A stretch of 64,000 bases of DNA from Variovorax ginsengisoli (GCF_030811835.1 NZ_JAUSRO010000021.1:1-64000); one strand, 5' to 3'; shown: positions 32,270-40,425, counted from the first letter of the stretch. The notes: generated from the sequence alone by a model not told the origin. Numbers and translations: made by a program.

Positions 32270-33093
32270 TGGACAAGCCGACGGCGCAGCACCTCATTCG
32301 GCTGGCGTTGGGCGCGGCGCAGAGCCGCGCGGCCGGGCTGGATGCGGCGGACCAGGCGCTGATGGTGAGCGCCGTTCAGATGGACGTGATCGAGCGGTTG
32401 ACACCGGTGCAGCGCGGCCGGGTGCTGGAGCGCGCGCTGATGGCGCCTTATCCCCGGGGTTTCTTCCTGGCGCTGCGTGCGTGTGGTGGGCTCAGGCGCC
32501 TGTTGCCCGAAGTCGACGCGCTGTTCGGCGTGCCGCTGATCGGGGAGGGGCCGGAGCCGATCGACATTGGCGAGCATCAACTGGGCGCGCTGGACCAGGC
32601 CGCTCGCCGCGCGGCACCGCTGGCGGTGCGCTGGGCCGCATTGCTGCAGAAAATCGGGATGGGCCGGACGCCGCCCTTGTTCTGGCCGAGCCATGTGGGC
32701 CACGAGGCGCGGGGCCTGGCGTTGCTGGCGCCGTTGAGCGCGCGCATCGCGCTGGCGCCGACATCGCTCGACCTGGCCGCGCTGGCGATCGCCGAGGCCG
32801 AGCGCGTGCACCGGGCCAGCAAGCTGCGGGCCGGCCCGATCGCGGCATTGCTCGCGCGCACTGAGGCGGAAACCCGGCCCGATCGGTTTGCGCAGTTGCT
32901 GGAGGTCTGCATCTGCGACCACGCCGCGCACCCGGGTCACGGCGAGGCCGACTACACCAAGGCGCCACGCATGCGGCAGGCCCTGGCGGCCTACCTGGCG
33001 GTGGCGCCGCAGGGGAGGGACGCAGAGGCGCTGCTGCAGGCGCGTGCCCAAGCGATCGACGTTGCACTGCGCGCCGGCACGACCGAGGATTGA
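32269..33093 (+). CDS. CCA-adding-enzyme HD-domain-like protein, degenerate
   Basis: 274 residues resembling only the C-terminal HD half of bacterial multifunctional CCA enzymes: RGFFLALRACGGLRRLLPEVDALFGVPL, a PIDIGEHQLGALDQAARRA segment, then WAALLQKIGMGRTPP…WPSHVGHEARG and LHxPERF-like RPDRFAQLLEVC. The nucleotidyltransferase domain is absent. The metal-binding HD of the family (HDLGKG) is replaced by Gln127-Lys128, so phosphohydrolase activity is probably lost. It overlaps the HepT-like gene (TGATG). The role is inferred to be structural or binding within the nifK-nifE cassette. Confidence 0.6.
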   Translation: MDKPTAQHLIRLALGAAQSRAAGLDAADQALMVSAVQMDVIERLTPVQRGRVLERALMAPYPRGFFLALRACGGLRRLLPEVDALFGVPLIGEGPEPIDIGEHQLGALDQAARRAAPLAVRWAALLQKIGMGRTPPLFWPSHVGHEARGLALLAPLSARIALAPTSLDLAALAIAEAERVHRASKLRAGPIAALLARTEAETRPDRFAQLLEVCICDHAAHPGHGEADYTKAPRMRQALAAYLAVAPQGRDAEALLQARAQAIDVALRAGTTED

Positions 33094-33228
33094 TGCGGCC
33101 CCTGCGGACCGACGCCGTGTCGCAAGACCTTTGTCGCGATTGCTTCAAACCTGCCACAGCCGACCTTCCGCGGCGCGCAAATCCACTCCAAACGACAGTT
33201 CGCGGTGGTCTTTTGGCGGTTTTGGCGC

Positions 33229-33244
33229 TGGCACCAAAACTGCA
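33229..33244 (+). promoter_or_regulatory. σ54 promoter of nifEN
   Basis: TGGCACCAAAACTGCA with GG-N10-GC spacing; predicted start about 23 bases before the nifE ATG. No exact TGT-N10-ACA site lies in the 135 bases upstream; TGT-CGCGATTGCT-TCA at 33132-33147 is a one-mismatch candidate. Confidence 0.75.
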
Positions 33245-33277
33245 ATGAGGAACGCACCACGTTGCTAGGAGTGCGCG

Positions 33278-34684
33278 ATGTCAGTCTCTCTCAAGGCCAA
33301 GATCGCCGAAGTGTTCGAAGAGCCCGGTTGCGACAAGAACCAGGGCAAGAGCGAGAAGGAGCGCAAGAAGGGCTGCACCAAGCAGCTCTCGCCCGGCGCC
33401 GCCGCCGGCGGGTGCGCCTTCGACGGTGCCAAGATTGCGCTGCAGCCGATCGTTGACGTCGCGCACCTCGTGCACGGCCCGATCGCCTGCGAGGGCAACT
33501 CGTGGGACAACCGGCATTCGGCGTCGTCGGGTTCGCAGATCTACCGCACGGGCTTCACCACCGACATCACCGAACTCGACGTGATCTACGGCGGCGAGAA
33601 GCGCCTCTTCAAGAGCGTGCGCGAAATCATCGAGAAGTACGACCCGCCGGCTGTCTTCGTCTACCAGACCTGCGTCACGGCGCTGATCGGCGATGACATC
33701 GAGGCGGTGTGCCAGCGCGCTTCCGAGAAGTTCGGAAAACCAGTCATTCCGGTCAACTCGCCGGGCTTCGCAGGCCCCAAGAACCTGGGCAACAAGCTGG
33801 GGGCGGAGTCGGTGCTCGATTACGTGATCGGCACACGGGAGCCCGAGTACACGACGCCCTGCGACATCAACATCATCGGCGAGTACAACCTGTCGGGCGA
33901 GCTCTGGCAGGTCAAGCCGCTGCTCGATGCGCTGGGCATCCGCATCCTCTCGTGCATATCGGGCGACGGCCGCTACAACGAGATCGCCAGCGCGCACCGC
34001 GCCAAAGTCAACATGATGGTCTGCTCCAAGTCGATGATCAACATCGCGACGAAGATGCAGCAGCGCTACGGCATCCCGTACTTCGAAGGGTCGTTCTACG
34101 GCATCGGCGACATGAGCGACACGCTGCGGCAGATGGCGACATTGCTGGTGCAGCAGGGCGCGCCGGTGGACCTGCTCGAACGCACCGAGCGGCTGATCGA
34201 GGTGGAGGAGGCGCGCGCCTGGAAGCGCATCGCCGAGTACAAGAAGCGCCTCACCGGCAAGCGCGTGTTGCTGATCACGGGTGGCGTGAAGTCGTGGTCG
34301 GTGGTCGCGGCGCTGCAGGAGGCCGGGCTGGAGATCGTCGGCACCAGCATCAAGAAGAGCACGAAGGAAGACAAGGAAAAGATCAAGGAGATCATGGGCG
34401 ACGATGCGCACATGATCGACGACATGACGCCGCGCGAGATGTACGCGATGCTGCGCGACGCCAAGGCCGACATCATGCTGTCGGGTGGCCGCTCGCAGTT
34501 CGTGGCGCTCAAGGCGCGCATGCCCTGGCTGGACATCAACCAGGAGCGCCACCATCCGTACGGCGGCTACGAAGGCATGGTCGAGCTGGTGCACGAGATC
34601 GACCGCGCCCTCTTCAACCCGGTGTGGCAGCAGGTGCGCATCGCCGCACCGTGGGAACTTGCTGACGACGCCGTCGCGGCCTGA
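33278..34684 (+). CDS. nifE: FeMo-cofactor scaffold subunit NifE
   Basis: 468-residue α-like subunit of the NifEN scaffold on which the NifB product is matured to FeMo-cofactor. It is NifD-related: GGCAFDGAKIALQPI, HGPIACEGNSWDNRHS (Cys), YQTCVTALIGDDI (Cys), SCISGDGRYNE and, near the end, LDINQERHHPYGGYEG. AGGAG precedes the ATG. It lies behind its own σ54 promoter, 184 bases after the accessory cassette, and 13 bases upstream of nifN. Confidence 0.97.
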   Translation: MSVSLKAKIAEVFEEPGCDKNQGKSEKERKKGCTKQLSPGAAAGGCAFDGAKIALQPIVDVAHLVHGPIACEGNSWDNRHSASSGSQIYRTGFTTDITELDVIYGGEKRLFKSVREIIEKYDPPAVFVYQTCVTALIGDDIEAVCQRASEKFGKPVIPVNSPGFAGPKNLGNKLGAESVLDYVIGTREPEYTTPCDINIIGEYNLSGELWQVKPLLDALGIRILSCISGDGRYNEIASAHRAKVNMMVCSKSMINIATKMQQRYGIPYFEGSFYGIGDMSDTLRQMATLLVQQGAPVDLLERTERLIEVEEARAWKRIAEYKKRLTGKRVLLITGGVKSWSVVAALQEAGLEIVGTSIKKSTKEDKEKIKEIMGDDAHMIDDMTPREMYAMLRDAKADIMLSGGRSQFVALKARMPWLDINQERHHPYGGYEGMVELVHEIDRALFNPVWQQVRIAAPWELADDAVAA

Positions 34685-34697
34685 GGAAGCACCCGTC

Positions 34698-36101
34698 ATG
34701 GCACACGTCGTCGAATCCAGGAAGGCCTGCACGGTCAATCCGCTGAAGATGAGCCAGCCGCTGGGCGCGACCTTCGCGTTCATGGGCCTGGACGCCTGCA
34801 TGCCGGTGATGCACGGCTCGCAGGGCTGCACGTCCTTCGCGCTGGTGCTGCTGGTGCGGCACTTCAAGGAGGCGATCCCGCTGCAGACCACCGCCATGAA
34901 CGAGGTGACGACCATCATGGGCGGCTACGAGAACATCGAGGCCGCGCTCCTCAACATCCGCAAGCGCGCAGCGCCGAAGGTCATCGCGATCTGCTCGACC
35001 GGCCTGACCGAGACCAAGGGCGATGACGTCGAGGGCTACCTCGTGACGGCTCGCCAACGCAAGCCCGAACTGGCCGACACCGAGATCGTCTACGTCTCGA
35101 CGCCCGACTATGTCGGCGCCTTCGAGGACGGCTACAAGCATGCGGTCACGGGCATTGTTCGGGCACTGGTCAAGCCGTTGCCCGTCGATGCTAAGCAGGT
35201 GACGCTGCTGCCGGGTAGCCACCTGTCGCCCGGCGACATCGACGAGCTGCGGGAAATCATCGAAGCTTTCGGCCTGACACCCGTCGTGCTGCCCGACATC
35301 TCGGGCTCGCTCGACGGCCACATCGCGCCCGACTGGCGTGGCACCACGCTCGGCGGCACGACGCTCGAAGAGATCCGCGCAGCGGGCGCATCGGCCTTCA
35401 CGCTCGGCGTGGGCGAACAGACGCGCGAAGCCGCCGAGGCGCTCAAGACGATCGCCGACACGCCCTTCGAAGTGTTCGAGCGGCTGACTGGGCTGGAGGT
35501 CAACGATCGCCTGCTGCAGCGGCTCTCGAAGATCGCCGGTTGCGCAGTGCCAGCCAAATACCGTCGCCAGCGCAGCCAGTTGCTCGACGCGATGCTCGAC
35601 GGGCACTTCTACACCGGCGGCATCAAGGTGGCGATCGGTGCCGAGCCCGACCTGCTGCTGGCGGTCGGCGGCTTCCTGCACGAGATGGGCGCCGAGCTGC
35701 GCTGTTGTGTCAGCACCACCAAGTCGGCCGCGCACGCGCTGCTGCCGGCCGAGCAGGTGCTGCTGGGCGACCTCGAGGACCTGGAGCAGGGTGCGGCCGA
35801 CTGCGACCTGCTCATCACCCATTCGCACGGCCGGCAGGCTGCCGAGCGGCTCGACAAGCCCCTGCTGCGCATGGGCTTCCCGGTGTTCGACCGCATTGGC
35901 AATGCACACCGCCGCTACGTCGGCTACCGCGGCACGATGAACCTGATCTTCGAGGTGTCGAACCTGATGATGGAGCGCATCGCGCACCACCATCCCGGCG
36001 ACTGGCCTTTGACGCCGGAGGCCCGGCGGGCGGCCATGCCCGTGCGCATGGCGAATGCCGACACGCAGATCGAATCGCGCACGGCGGCTGCCAGTGCCTG
36101 A
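34698..36101 (+). CDS. nifN: FeMo-cofactor scaffold subunit NifN
   Basis: 467-residue β-like partner of NifE. Seen: ACTVNPLKMSQPLGATFAFMG, MHGSQGCTSFALVLLVRHFKE (the P-cluster-like Cys region), ICSTGLTETKGDD and YVSTPDYVGAFEDGY. The start is the ATG directly preceding AHVVESRKACTV, 13 bases after nifE. It continues to nifX with a 23-base gap. Standard length; no anomalies. Confidence 0.96.
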   Translation: MAHVVESRKACTVNPLKMSQPLGATFAFMGLDACMPVMHGSQGCTSFALVLLVRHFKEAIPLQTTAMNEVTTIMGGYENIEAALLNIRKRAAPKVIAICSTGLTETKGDDVEGYLVTARQRKPELADTEIVYVSTPDYVGAFEDGYKHAVTGIVRALVKPLPVDAKQVTLLPGSHLSPGDIDELREIIEAFGLTPVVLPDISGSLDGHIAPDWRGTTLGGTTLEEIRAAGASAFTLGVGEQTREAAEALKTIADTPFEVFERLTGLEVNDRLLQRLSKIAGCAVPAKYRRQRSQLLDAMLDGHFYTGGIKVAIGAEPDLLLAVGGFLHEMGAELRCCVSTTKSAAHALLPAEQVLLGDLEDLEQGAADCDLLITHSHGRQAAERLDKPLLRMGFPVFDRIGNAHRRYVGYRGTMNLIFEVSNLMMERIAHHHPGDWPLTPEARRAAMPVRMANADTQIESRTAAASA

Positions 36102-36124
36102 GCCCGCATCACCGGAGAAAACCC

Positions 36125-36547
36125 ATGAAAATTGCCTTCGCCACCCAGGACAAGGAGCGCGTGGACGCGCACTTCGGCTGGGCCAAAGCCATCGTCGTCT
36201 ACGAGGTGACGCCGGACGCGCACCACTTCGTGGAGAGCTTCGAGTTCGGCGGCAAGCTCGAGGAAGACGGCGACGAGGACAAGCTCGCGCCCAAGCTCGA
36301 GGCCATCAAGGACTGCGCCATCCTGTACGTGGCCGCCATCGGTGGCTCGGGCGCCGCGCGCGTGGTCGCCATGAAGATCCACCCGATCAAGGTGCCGCAA
36401 CCGGAGTCGATCGCCGAGATTCTCGACAAGCTGCAGGCGGTGCTCAAGGGCACGCCGCCGCCCTGGCTGCGCAAGGCCCTGGCCAAGGACGCCAAGGACG
36501 GCGCGCGTGCATTCGATTTTGAAGATGAAGAGGTTCCCCATGGCTGA
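36125..36547 (+). CDS. nifX: NifX cofactor-carrier protein
   Basis: 140-residue protein of the NifX/NafY/NifB C-terminal-domain family, which binds NifB-cofactor or related precursors. Features: MKIAFATQDKERVDAHFGWAKA, then IKDCAILYVAAIGGSGAARVV. It is followed by an acidic C-terminus that overlaps the next gene by 8 bases. It works with NifEN, encoded immediately upstream. GGAG lies about 8 bases before the ATG. Confidence 0.95.
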   Translation: MKIAFATQDKERVDAHFGWAKAIVVYEVTPDAHHFVESFEFGGKLEEDGDEDKLAPKLEAIKDCAILYVAAIGGSGAARVVAMKIHPIKVPQPESIAEILDKLQAVLKGTPPPWLRKALAKDAKDGARAFDFEDEEVPHG

Positions 36548-37025
36548 AGACGCCACCATCGAGCTCGCCGAAGGCGAGGAGCAACACCTGGCCAACCCGT
36601 TCGTTCAGCAGCTCGTCAAGCAGCTGCGCGCGCAGGACACGCACGGCGCCTGGGAGGGCAAGAGCGATCTGCAATTGCTCAAGCCCTACGTGTACACCGC
36701 AGAGGAACGCCGGGCCATCCCGATCATCGGCGACCCCGACCCGGAGATCCTGTGGCGCCTGGAGATCTTCTACAGCGCGGTCGCCGTGGCCGTCGAGCGC
36801 GAGACCGGGCAGATGGTCTCGCCGATGATGAAGATGAGCCACGAGGGCTTCGGTCGCCTGGTGTTGATCGCCGGACGGCTGGTGGTCGTCAACAAGCAGT
36901 TGCGTGATGTGCATCGTTTCGGCTTCGGCTCGCTGGCCAAGCTGGCCGACGCGGGAACCAAGTTCTTCGACGAGGCCGTCGCGATGATTCGCGAGTACCC
37001 GGCCGTTGCCCAATACGGAGCGTGA
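36540..37025 (+). CDS. NifX-associated protein (DUF269)
   Basis: 161-residue cytoplasmic protein of the NifX-associated (DUF269) family, found after nifX in most proteobacterial nif operons. Diagnostic stretches are NPFVQQLVKQLRAQDTHGAWEGKSD, EILWRLEIFYSAVAVAVERETG and MMKMSHEGFGRLVLIAGRLVVVNK. Its biochemical role is not established. The gene starts 8 bases inside nifX, so it is translationally coupled. Confidence 0.92.
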   Translation: MAEDATIELAEGEEQHLANPFVQQLVKQLRAQDTHGAWEGKSDLQLLKPYVYTAEERRAIPIIGDPDPEILWRLEIFYSAVAVAVERETGQMVSPMMKMSHEGFGRLVLIAGRLVVVNKQLRDVHRFGFGSLAKLADAGTKFFDEAVAMIREYPAVAQYGA

Positions 37026-37026
37026 C

Positions 37027-37227
37027 GTGGAAACGCCCGAAGAACTCAAGCTGCGTTTGCGCAAGCTCAACGCCCAGGCCACGCAGGCCAAGATGGACCT
37101 GCACGACCTGTCCGAAGAGTTGCCCACCGATTGGGAAAAGATCCTGGCGGTGGCCCAGCGTTGCCACGATGCGCACGCCGCCTTGATGGAAGCCCGCAAA
37201 CTGCAGGCCGCGACAACGGCCCACTGA
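37027..37227 (+). CDS. CCE_0567-family (DUF683) small protein
   Basis: 66-residue helical-hairpin protein with the family pattern VETPEELKLRLRKLNAQATQAKMDLHDLSEELP…W. Homologues sit between the DUF269 gene and fdxB in many nif clusters and have been proposed to bind metal. I use the GTG giving VETPEELK, which matches the usual family N-terminus and starts 2 bases after the preceding stop. The function is uncertain. Confidence 0.88.
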   Translation: METPEELKLRLRKLNAQATQAKMDLHDLSEELPTDWEKILAVAQRCHDAHAALMEARKLQAATTAH

Positions 37228-37240
37228 CGAGGAGCCCACG

Positions 37241-37546
37241 ATGAGCAACTTCACCGTCACGATGCCCAGCGGCAAGACCTGGACGCCGACCTTCGTCGCT
37301 GCGCTGGACGAGGAGAAATGCATCGGGTGCGGCCGTTGCTTCAAGGTCTGCCCGCGCGGCGTGCTCGAACTCGTGGGGCTCGACGAGGATGGCGTGCACA
37401 TCCCTCTCGCCGGGGACGACGACGAGGACGAGGAGTACGAGAAGAAGGTCATGACCATCGTCCACCAGGAGCTGTGCATCGGCTGCACCGCGTGCGCGAA
37501 GATCTGCCCGAAGAAGTGCTACACGCACGCCGCCGCATCGGTCTGA
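37241..37546 (+). CDS. fdxB: Nif-specific ferredoxin III (FdxB, 2[4Fe-4S])
   Basis: 101-residue bacterial-type ferredoxin. The first cluster motif is CIGCGRCFKVCPRG and the second CIGCTACAKICPKKC, separated by an acidic loop (GDDDEDEEYEKK) typical of nif-linked ferredoxin III. It is an electron carrier for nitrogenase or cofactor assembly. GGAG precedes the ATG by 7 bases. It lies between the DUF683 gene and nifQ, all on the same strand with short gaps. Confidence 0.93.
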   Translation: MSNFTVTMPSGKTWTPTFVAALDEEKCIGCGRCFKVCPRGVLELVGLDEDGVHIPLAGDDDEDEEYEKKVMTIVHQELCIGCTACAKICPKKCYTHAAASV

Positions 37547-37557
37547 GGCCGAAGCCC

Positions 37558-37953
37558 ATGGACATGCAGGCGCGGCGCGAACTGGTCCGGCGGCTCGAAT
37601 CACGGCGCGACGAGGTCGACGACCTCATGGCGCTGCTGCGCGAGCATGCCGACCCGCACGCCGGATCGGCGCGGGATCTGGAGGCGGTGGCCTATGCGAT
37701 CGCGTTGGCGTCCCTGGGCGACAACCATCTCTGGCAGGACATGCAGCTGCCTTCGCGCGGCGAGCTTTCAGCGTTGATCTCACGCTGGTTCCCCCGACTC
37801 GCGCAGCGCAACACGAACGACATGAAGTGGAAGAAGTTCCTCTACAAGCAGCTGTGCGAACGCGAGCAGATCCACGTGTGCAAGTCGCCGAGTTGCGGGG
37901 TCTGCACCGACTACGCGATGTGCTTCGGGCCCGAGGAGCGCAGTGCGGGTTAG
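37558..37953 (+). CDS. nifQ: NifQ molybdenum donor protein (short form)
   Basis: 131-residue NifQ, which hands molybdenum to NifEN/NifH for FeMo-cofactor. The diagnostic C-terminal element is present: MKWKKFLYKQLCEREQIHVC, then C-x4-C-x2-C-x5-C in CKSPSCGVCTDYAMCFGPEE, the ligands of its Mo-Fe-S cluster. NifQ proteins are usually longer (about 170-190 residues); here the N-terminal half is reduced, starting MDMQARRELVRRLESRRDEV. It follows fdxB by 11 bases. No better upstream start exists outside fdxB. Confidence 0.85.
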   Translation: MDMQARRELVRRLESRRDEVDDLMALLREHADPHAGSARDLEAVAYAIALASLGDNHLWQDMQLPSRGELSALISRWFPRLAQRNTNDMKWKKFLYKQLCEREQIHVCKSPSCGVCTDYAMCFGPEERSAG

Positions 37954-37960
37954 CAGCGCC

Positions 37961-37976
37961 GGGCACGCGCTTTGCA
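37961..37976 (+). promoter_or_regulatory. Candidate σ54 promoter of the globin-like gene
   Basis: GGGCACGCGCTTTGCA keeps GG-N10-GC and matches the consensus except for the first base. It begins 7 bases after the nifQ stop, and the predicted start is about 37987, just before the ModE-like palindrome. No exact NifA site was found upstream. Confidence 0.6.
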
Positions 37977-37992
37977 AAGTCAAGTGATTCGT

Positions 37993-38010
37993 TATGTAGC
38001 CGCCTACATA
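37993..38010. promoter_or_regulatory. ModE-like operator palindrome
   Basis: TATGTAG-CCGC-CTACATA: 7-bp inverted repeats with a 4-base spacer, embedded in CGTTATGTAG…CTACATAGCCG. This resembles the TATAT-type ModE sites of Mo-regulated genes. It lies immediately downstream of the predicted σ54 start, where a bound repressor would block transcription. Confidence 0.55.
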
Positions 38011-38038
38011 GCCGACAAACACGACGACGGAGCCGACA

Positions 38039-38647
38039 GTGCCGACATTCTCGAATCGCCGCGTATCGACGTTCTCTTCGCGGGCTCGCTGGGTCCCTTG
38101 CGACCGTGCCTGCTACCAGACGCTGAGCTGGCCGCTTGGCGATGGCAACGGTGCGCCGCACGATGCGCGCCTTCCCGCGTCCTGCCTGCCGCAACTGCCG
38201 CAGCCCCCGCACCGGCTGCTCGCGCTGTGCGACAAGGAGGGGTTGCGAAGGCTCGTCGACTGCCACATGCAACGGCTGCGCCGAACGGCATTGTTCGTGC
38301 GCGCCGGCCGCTGTTTCGACTGCGTCGCCCAGCGCGTGGCGGACTTCGTCGTGGAGGCCTGCGGGGGGCCGCTGTACTACAGCACGCGCCATGCGCGGCT
38401 GCAGGCCGGTGCAGGCCTGCCGCTGCTGCTCGACGAGGAGGGACGAGAACTGTGGCTGGTGCAGCTGTGGCACGCCTTCGACGATGCGGAGTTCCCGCTC
38501 GCGCTGCGCGCCGACTACTGGCGCTGGGCCGAACCGCTGTCGGTGCATCTGCTCTCGCCGCAGGCCCGCCGGGGCGATCTGACGCGCTATGACTACGACA
38601 CCGTGCGCAGCTGGTTTCCGGCCCGCGGGGCCATGCACCGACCATGA
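38039..38647 (+). CDS. Globin-like protein linked to nif/mod genes
   Basis: 202 residues. After a non-conserved N-terminal 60 residues, the sequence has hemoglobin-like features of the truncated type: RLLALCDKEGLRRLVDCHMQRL, VEACGGPLYYSTRHARLQAG (GG and aromatic pair, His) and LVQLWHAFDDAEFPLALRADYWRWAEPLSVHLL. A GTG start is used, with CGGAG 7 bases upstream. I infer an O2- or redox-handling protein. Control by a σ54 promoter and a ModE-like site would tie it to Mo-nitrogenase expression. The globin assignment is by eye. Confidence 0.5.
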   Translation: MPTFSNRRVSTFSSRARWVPCDRACYQTLSWPLGDGNGAPHDARLPASCLPQLPQPPHRLLALCDKEGLRRLVDCHMQRLRRTALFVRAGRCFDCVAQRVADFVVEACGGPLYYSTRHARLQAGAGLPLLLDEEGRELWLVQLWHAFDDAEFPLALRADYWRWAEPLSVHLLSPQARRGDLTRYDYDTVRSWFPARGAMHRP

Positions 38648-39660
38648 TGGAGCCACACATGACGACGTCCTCCATGCGCTACGGCGTCTTCCTCAACGTC
38701 GAGAACCCAGACGCAAATGCGGCCGAGGCGTTGCAGCAGATGCTGCGTACGGCCACCGCCGCCGAAGCATCCGGTTTCGACGAACTCTGGCTTGCCGAGC
38801 ATCACCACAGCGCATTCGCCATCGGCAGCGCGCCGATGGTCCTGCTGTCGCACCTGGCCGCCCGCACGTCGCGCGTGCGGCTGGGCACTGGTGCGTCGTT
38901 GCTCGCGTTGAACGACCCGATCCGCGTGGCCGAAGATGTCGCGACGCTCGATGTGCTCAGCGGCGGACGCATCGAGTTCGGCGTGGCGCGTGGGGGGCCT
39001 TTTCCGCTGCAGTACCGGCATGCCGGTGTGCCGTCGGCCGAGGTCGCGCGCGACCGCATGCACGAGGCGCTCTTGCTGATTCGTCGGCTGTGGCGCGAAG
39101 AGCGCGTGCATTTCGACGGCCGCTTCTACCGCTGCGCCGACCTGACGATTGCGCCCTGGCCCCTGCAGCGCCCGGTGCCGGTGTGGCTCGCCAGCCTGAG
39201 TGACGATTCCCGCCGGCTCGCGGCTGCCGAGGGCCACGGCTTGATGGCCACGCCATCCTCCGACGTGGGCGCGGTCGCCGCGGTGGTCCAGGGCGAACGC
39301 GTTCGGCGGGCCGATTTTCCGTTTGCCATTGCACGCTTCTTCCATTGCGAGCCGGACCATGCGCAGGCCGTGGCACGCGGGCTGGCTGCGGTGCGCGAGT
39401 ACCCGCAGCGCATGGGCGTGCGCTTCGGCAAAGGCGGCATGCCGCCGATGTTCGAGCCCGATGCCAGCGACGCCGTCATCCTGGCGAATGCCGTGATCGG
39501 TGATCCGGCGCACTGCGCGCAGCGGGTAGAAGGCCTGCGCCGCGCGCTGGGCCCGCATCGGCTGCTGCTCAAGCCGGCATTGCACGACGAGGAGCGGGTG
39601 CGCGAAGGCTTGGCGCTCTTCATGCGGCGTGTGGTGCCAGTCCTTGGTGAGGCCACCTGA
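38644..39660 (+). CDS. LLM-class flavin-dependent monooxygenase-like protein
   Basis: 338-residue TIM-barrel protein of the luciferase-like monooxygenase family: YGVFLNVENPDANAAEAL, ELWLAEHHHSAFAIGSAP, SRVRLGTGASLLALNDPIRVAEDVATLDVLSGGRIEFGVARG. These regions form the FMN pocket. The substrate cannot be inferred. It overlaps the globin-like gene (ATGATG) and so shares its promoter. A flavoprotein oxidoreductase of this class near nif/mod is not a standard nif gene; an O2-consuming or reductive side role is speculation. Confidence 0.82.
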   Translation: MMEPHMTTSSMRYGVFLNVENPDANAAEALQQMLRTATAAEASGFDELWLAEHHHSAFAIGSAPMVLLSHLAARTSRVRLGTGASLLALNDPIRVAEDVATLDVLSGGRIEFGVARGGPFPLQYRHAGVPSAEVARDRMHEALLLIRRLWREERVHFDGRFYRCADLTIAPWPLQRPVPVWLASLSDDSRRLAAAEGHGLMATPSSDVGAVAAVVQGERVRRADFPFAIARFFHCEPDHAQAVARGLAAVREYPQRMGVRFGKGGMPPMFEPDASDAVILANAVIGDPAHCAQRVEGLRRALGPHRLLLKPALHDEERVREGLALFMRRVVPVLGEAT

Positions 39661-39711
39661 GGGGCGTTGTGAACGGGCCTGCATATTGCAATCCAGGGCT
39701 TATTCGCGCGT

Positions 39712-39729
39712 TGTGTAGCGCGTGACGTA
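39712..39729. promoter_or_regulatory. Second, weaker ModE-like site before modB
   Basis: TGTGTAG-CGCG-TGACGTA has the same spacing as the palindrome at 37993-38010 and matches it at 10 of 14 arm positions. It lies just upstream of the modB ribosome site (AAGGA), where ModE-Mo repression of modBAC would be expected. Confidence 0.4.
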
Positions 39730-39741
39730 AGGAATGTCGCA

Positions 39742-40425
39742 ATGATGTCGGGAACCCTACACAGCATCGACGCTTCGCCGTTGCTTCTGTCGCTGCAGGT
39801 GGCTGCCGTGGCCACGGTGCTGGCACTGCTCATGGGCGTCGCCCTGGGCTGGCTCTTCGCGCGGCGACCCTTTCCCGGCAGCGGCGTGATCGAGGCCGCC
39901 TGCATGCTGCCGCTCGTGCTGCCGCCGACGGTGATCGGCTACGGCATCCTGGTGCTCGCTGGGCGTCGCAGCCCGGTCGGCGGTTGGCTGCGCGAGCACT
40001 TCGACTACACCCTGATCTTCAATTGGCATGGTGCCGTGGTTGCGTCCGCCGTGGTCGCGCTGCCGCTCGTGCTGAAGTCGGCCAGCACAGCCTTCGCCCA
40101 GGTGGACCGCGCGCTGGAGGCCGCCGCGCGCACGCTGCGCCAGTCGCCATGGAGCGTGTTCGTGCGCATCACGCTGCCACTGGCGTGGCCCGGCATCCTG
40201 GCCGGCACGCTGCTCGCCTTTGCGCGCGCGATGGGCGAATTCGGCGCTTCGCTGATGGTGGCCGGGTCGATCCCGCATCAGACGCAGACCCTGTCGATGG
40301 CGATCTACGACGCCGTGCAGGCCGGGCAAGACCAGACCGCCTTTTTGCTCGCGCTCGTCACCTCGGTCCTGTCGATCGCTGTGCTGCTTGCGTCCAACCG
40401 CTTTCTGTCCCTTCGCCTTCGTTGA
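39742..40425 (+). CDS. modB: Molybdate ABC transporter permease ModB
   Basis: 227-residue inner-membrane permease with about five or six helices. It has the coupling-loop signature (EAAARTLRQSPWSVFVRITLPLAWPGILAG) and a MLPLVLPPTVIGYGILVL region typical of ModB. AAGGA lies 8 bases before the ATG-ATG start. Unusually, modB precedes modA; the stop overlaps an in-frame ATG of modA. It takes up molybdate for FeMo-cofactor. Confidence 0.92.
   Translation: MMSGTLHSIDASPLLLSLQVAAVATVLALLMGVALGWLFARRPFPGSGVIEAACMLPLVLPPTVIGYGILVLAGRRSPVGGWLREHFDYTLIFNWHGAVVASAVVALPLVLKSASTAFAQVDRALEAAARTLRQSPWSVFVRITLPLAWPGILAGTLLAFARAMGEFGASLMVAGSIPHQTQTLSMAIYDAVQAGQDQTAFLLALVTSVLSIAVLLASNRFLSLRLR

Noticed and set aside
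33132..33147. NifA site before nifE (TGT-N10-TCA)
   Set aside because: One essential base of the ACA arm is wrong; kept only as a remark under the σ54 promoter.
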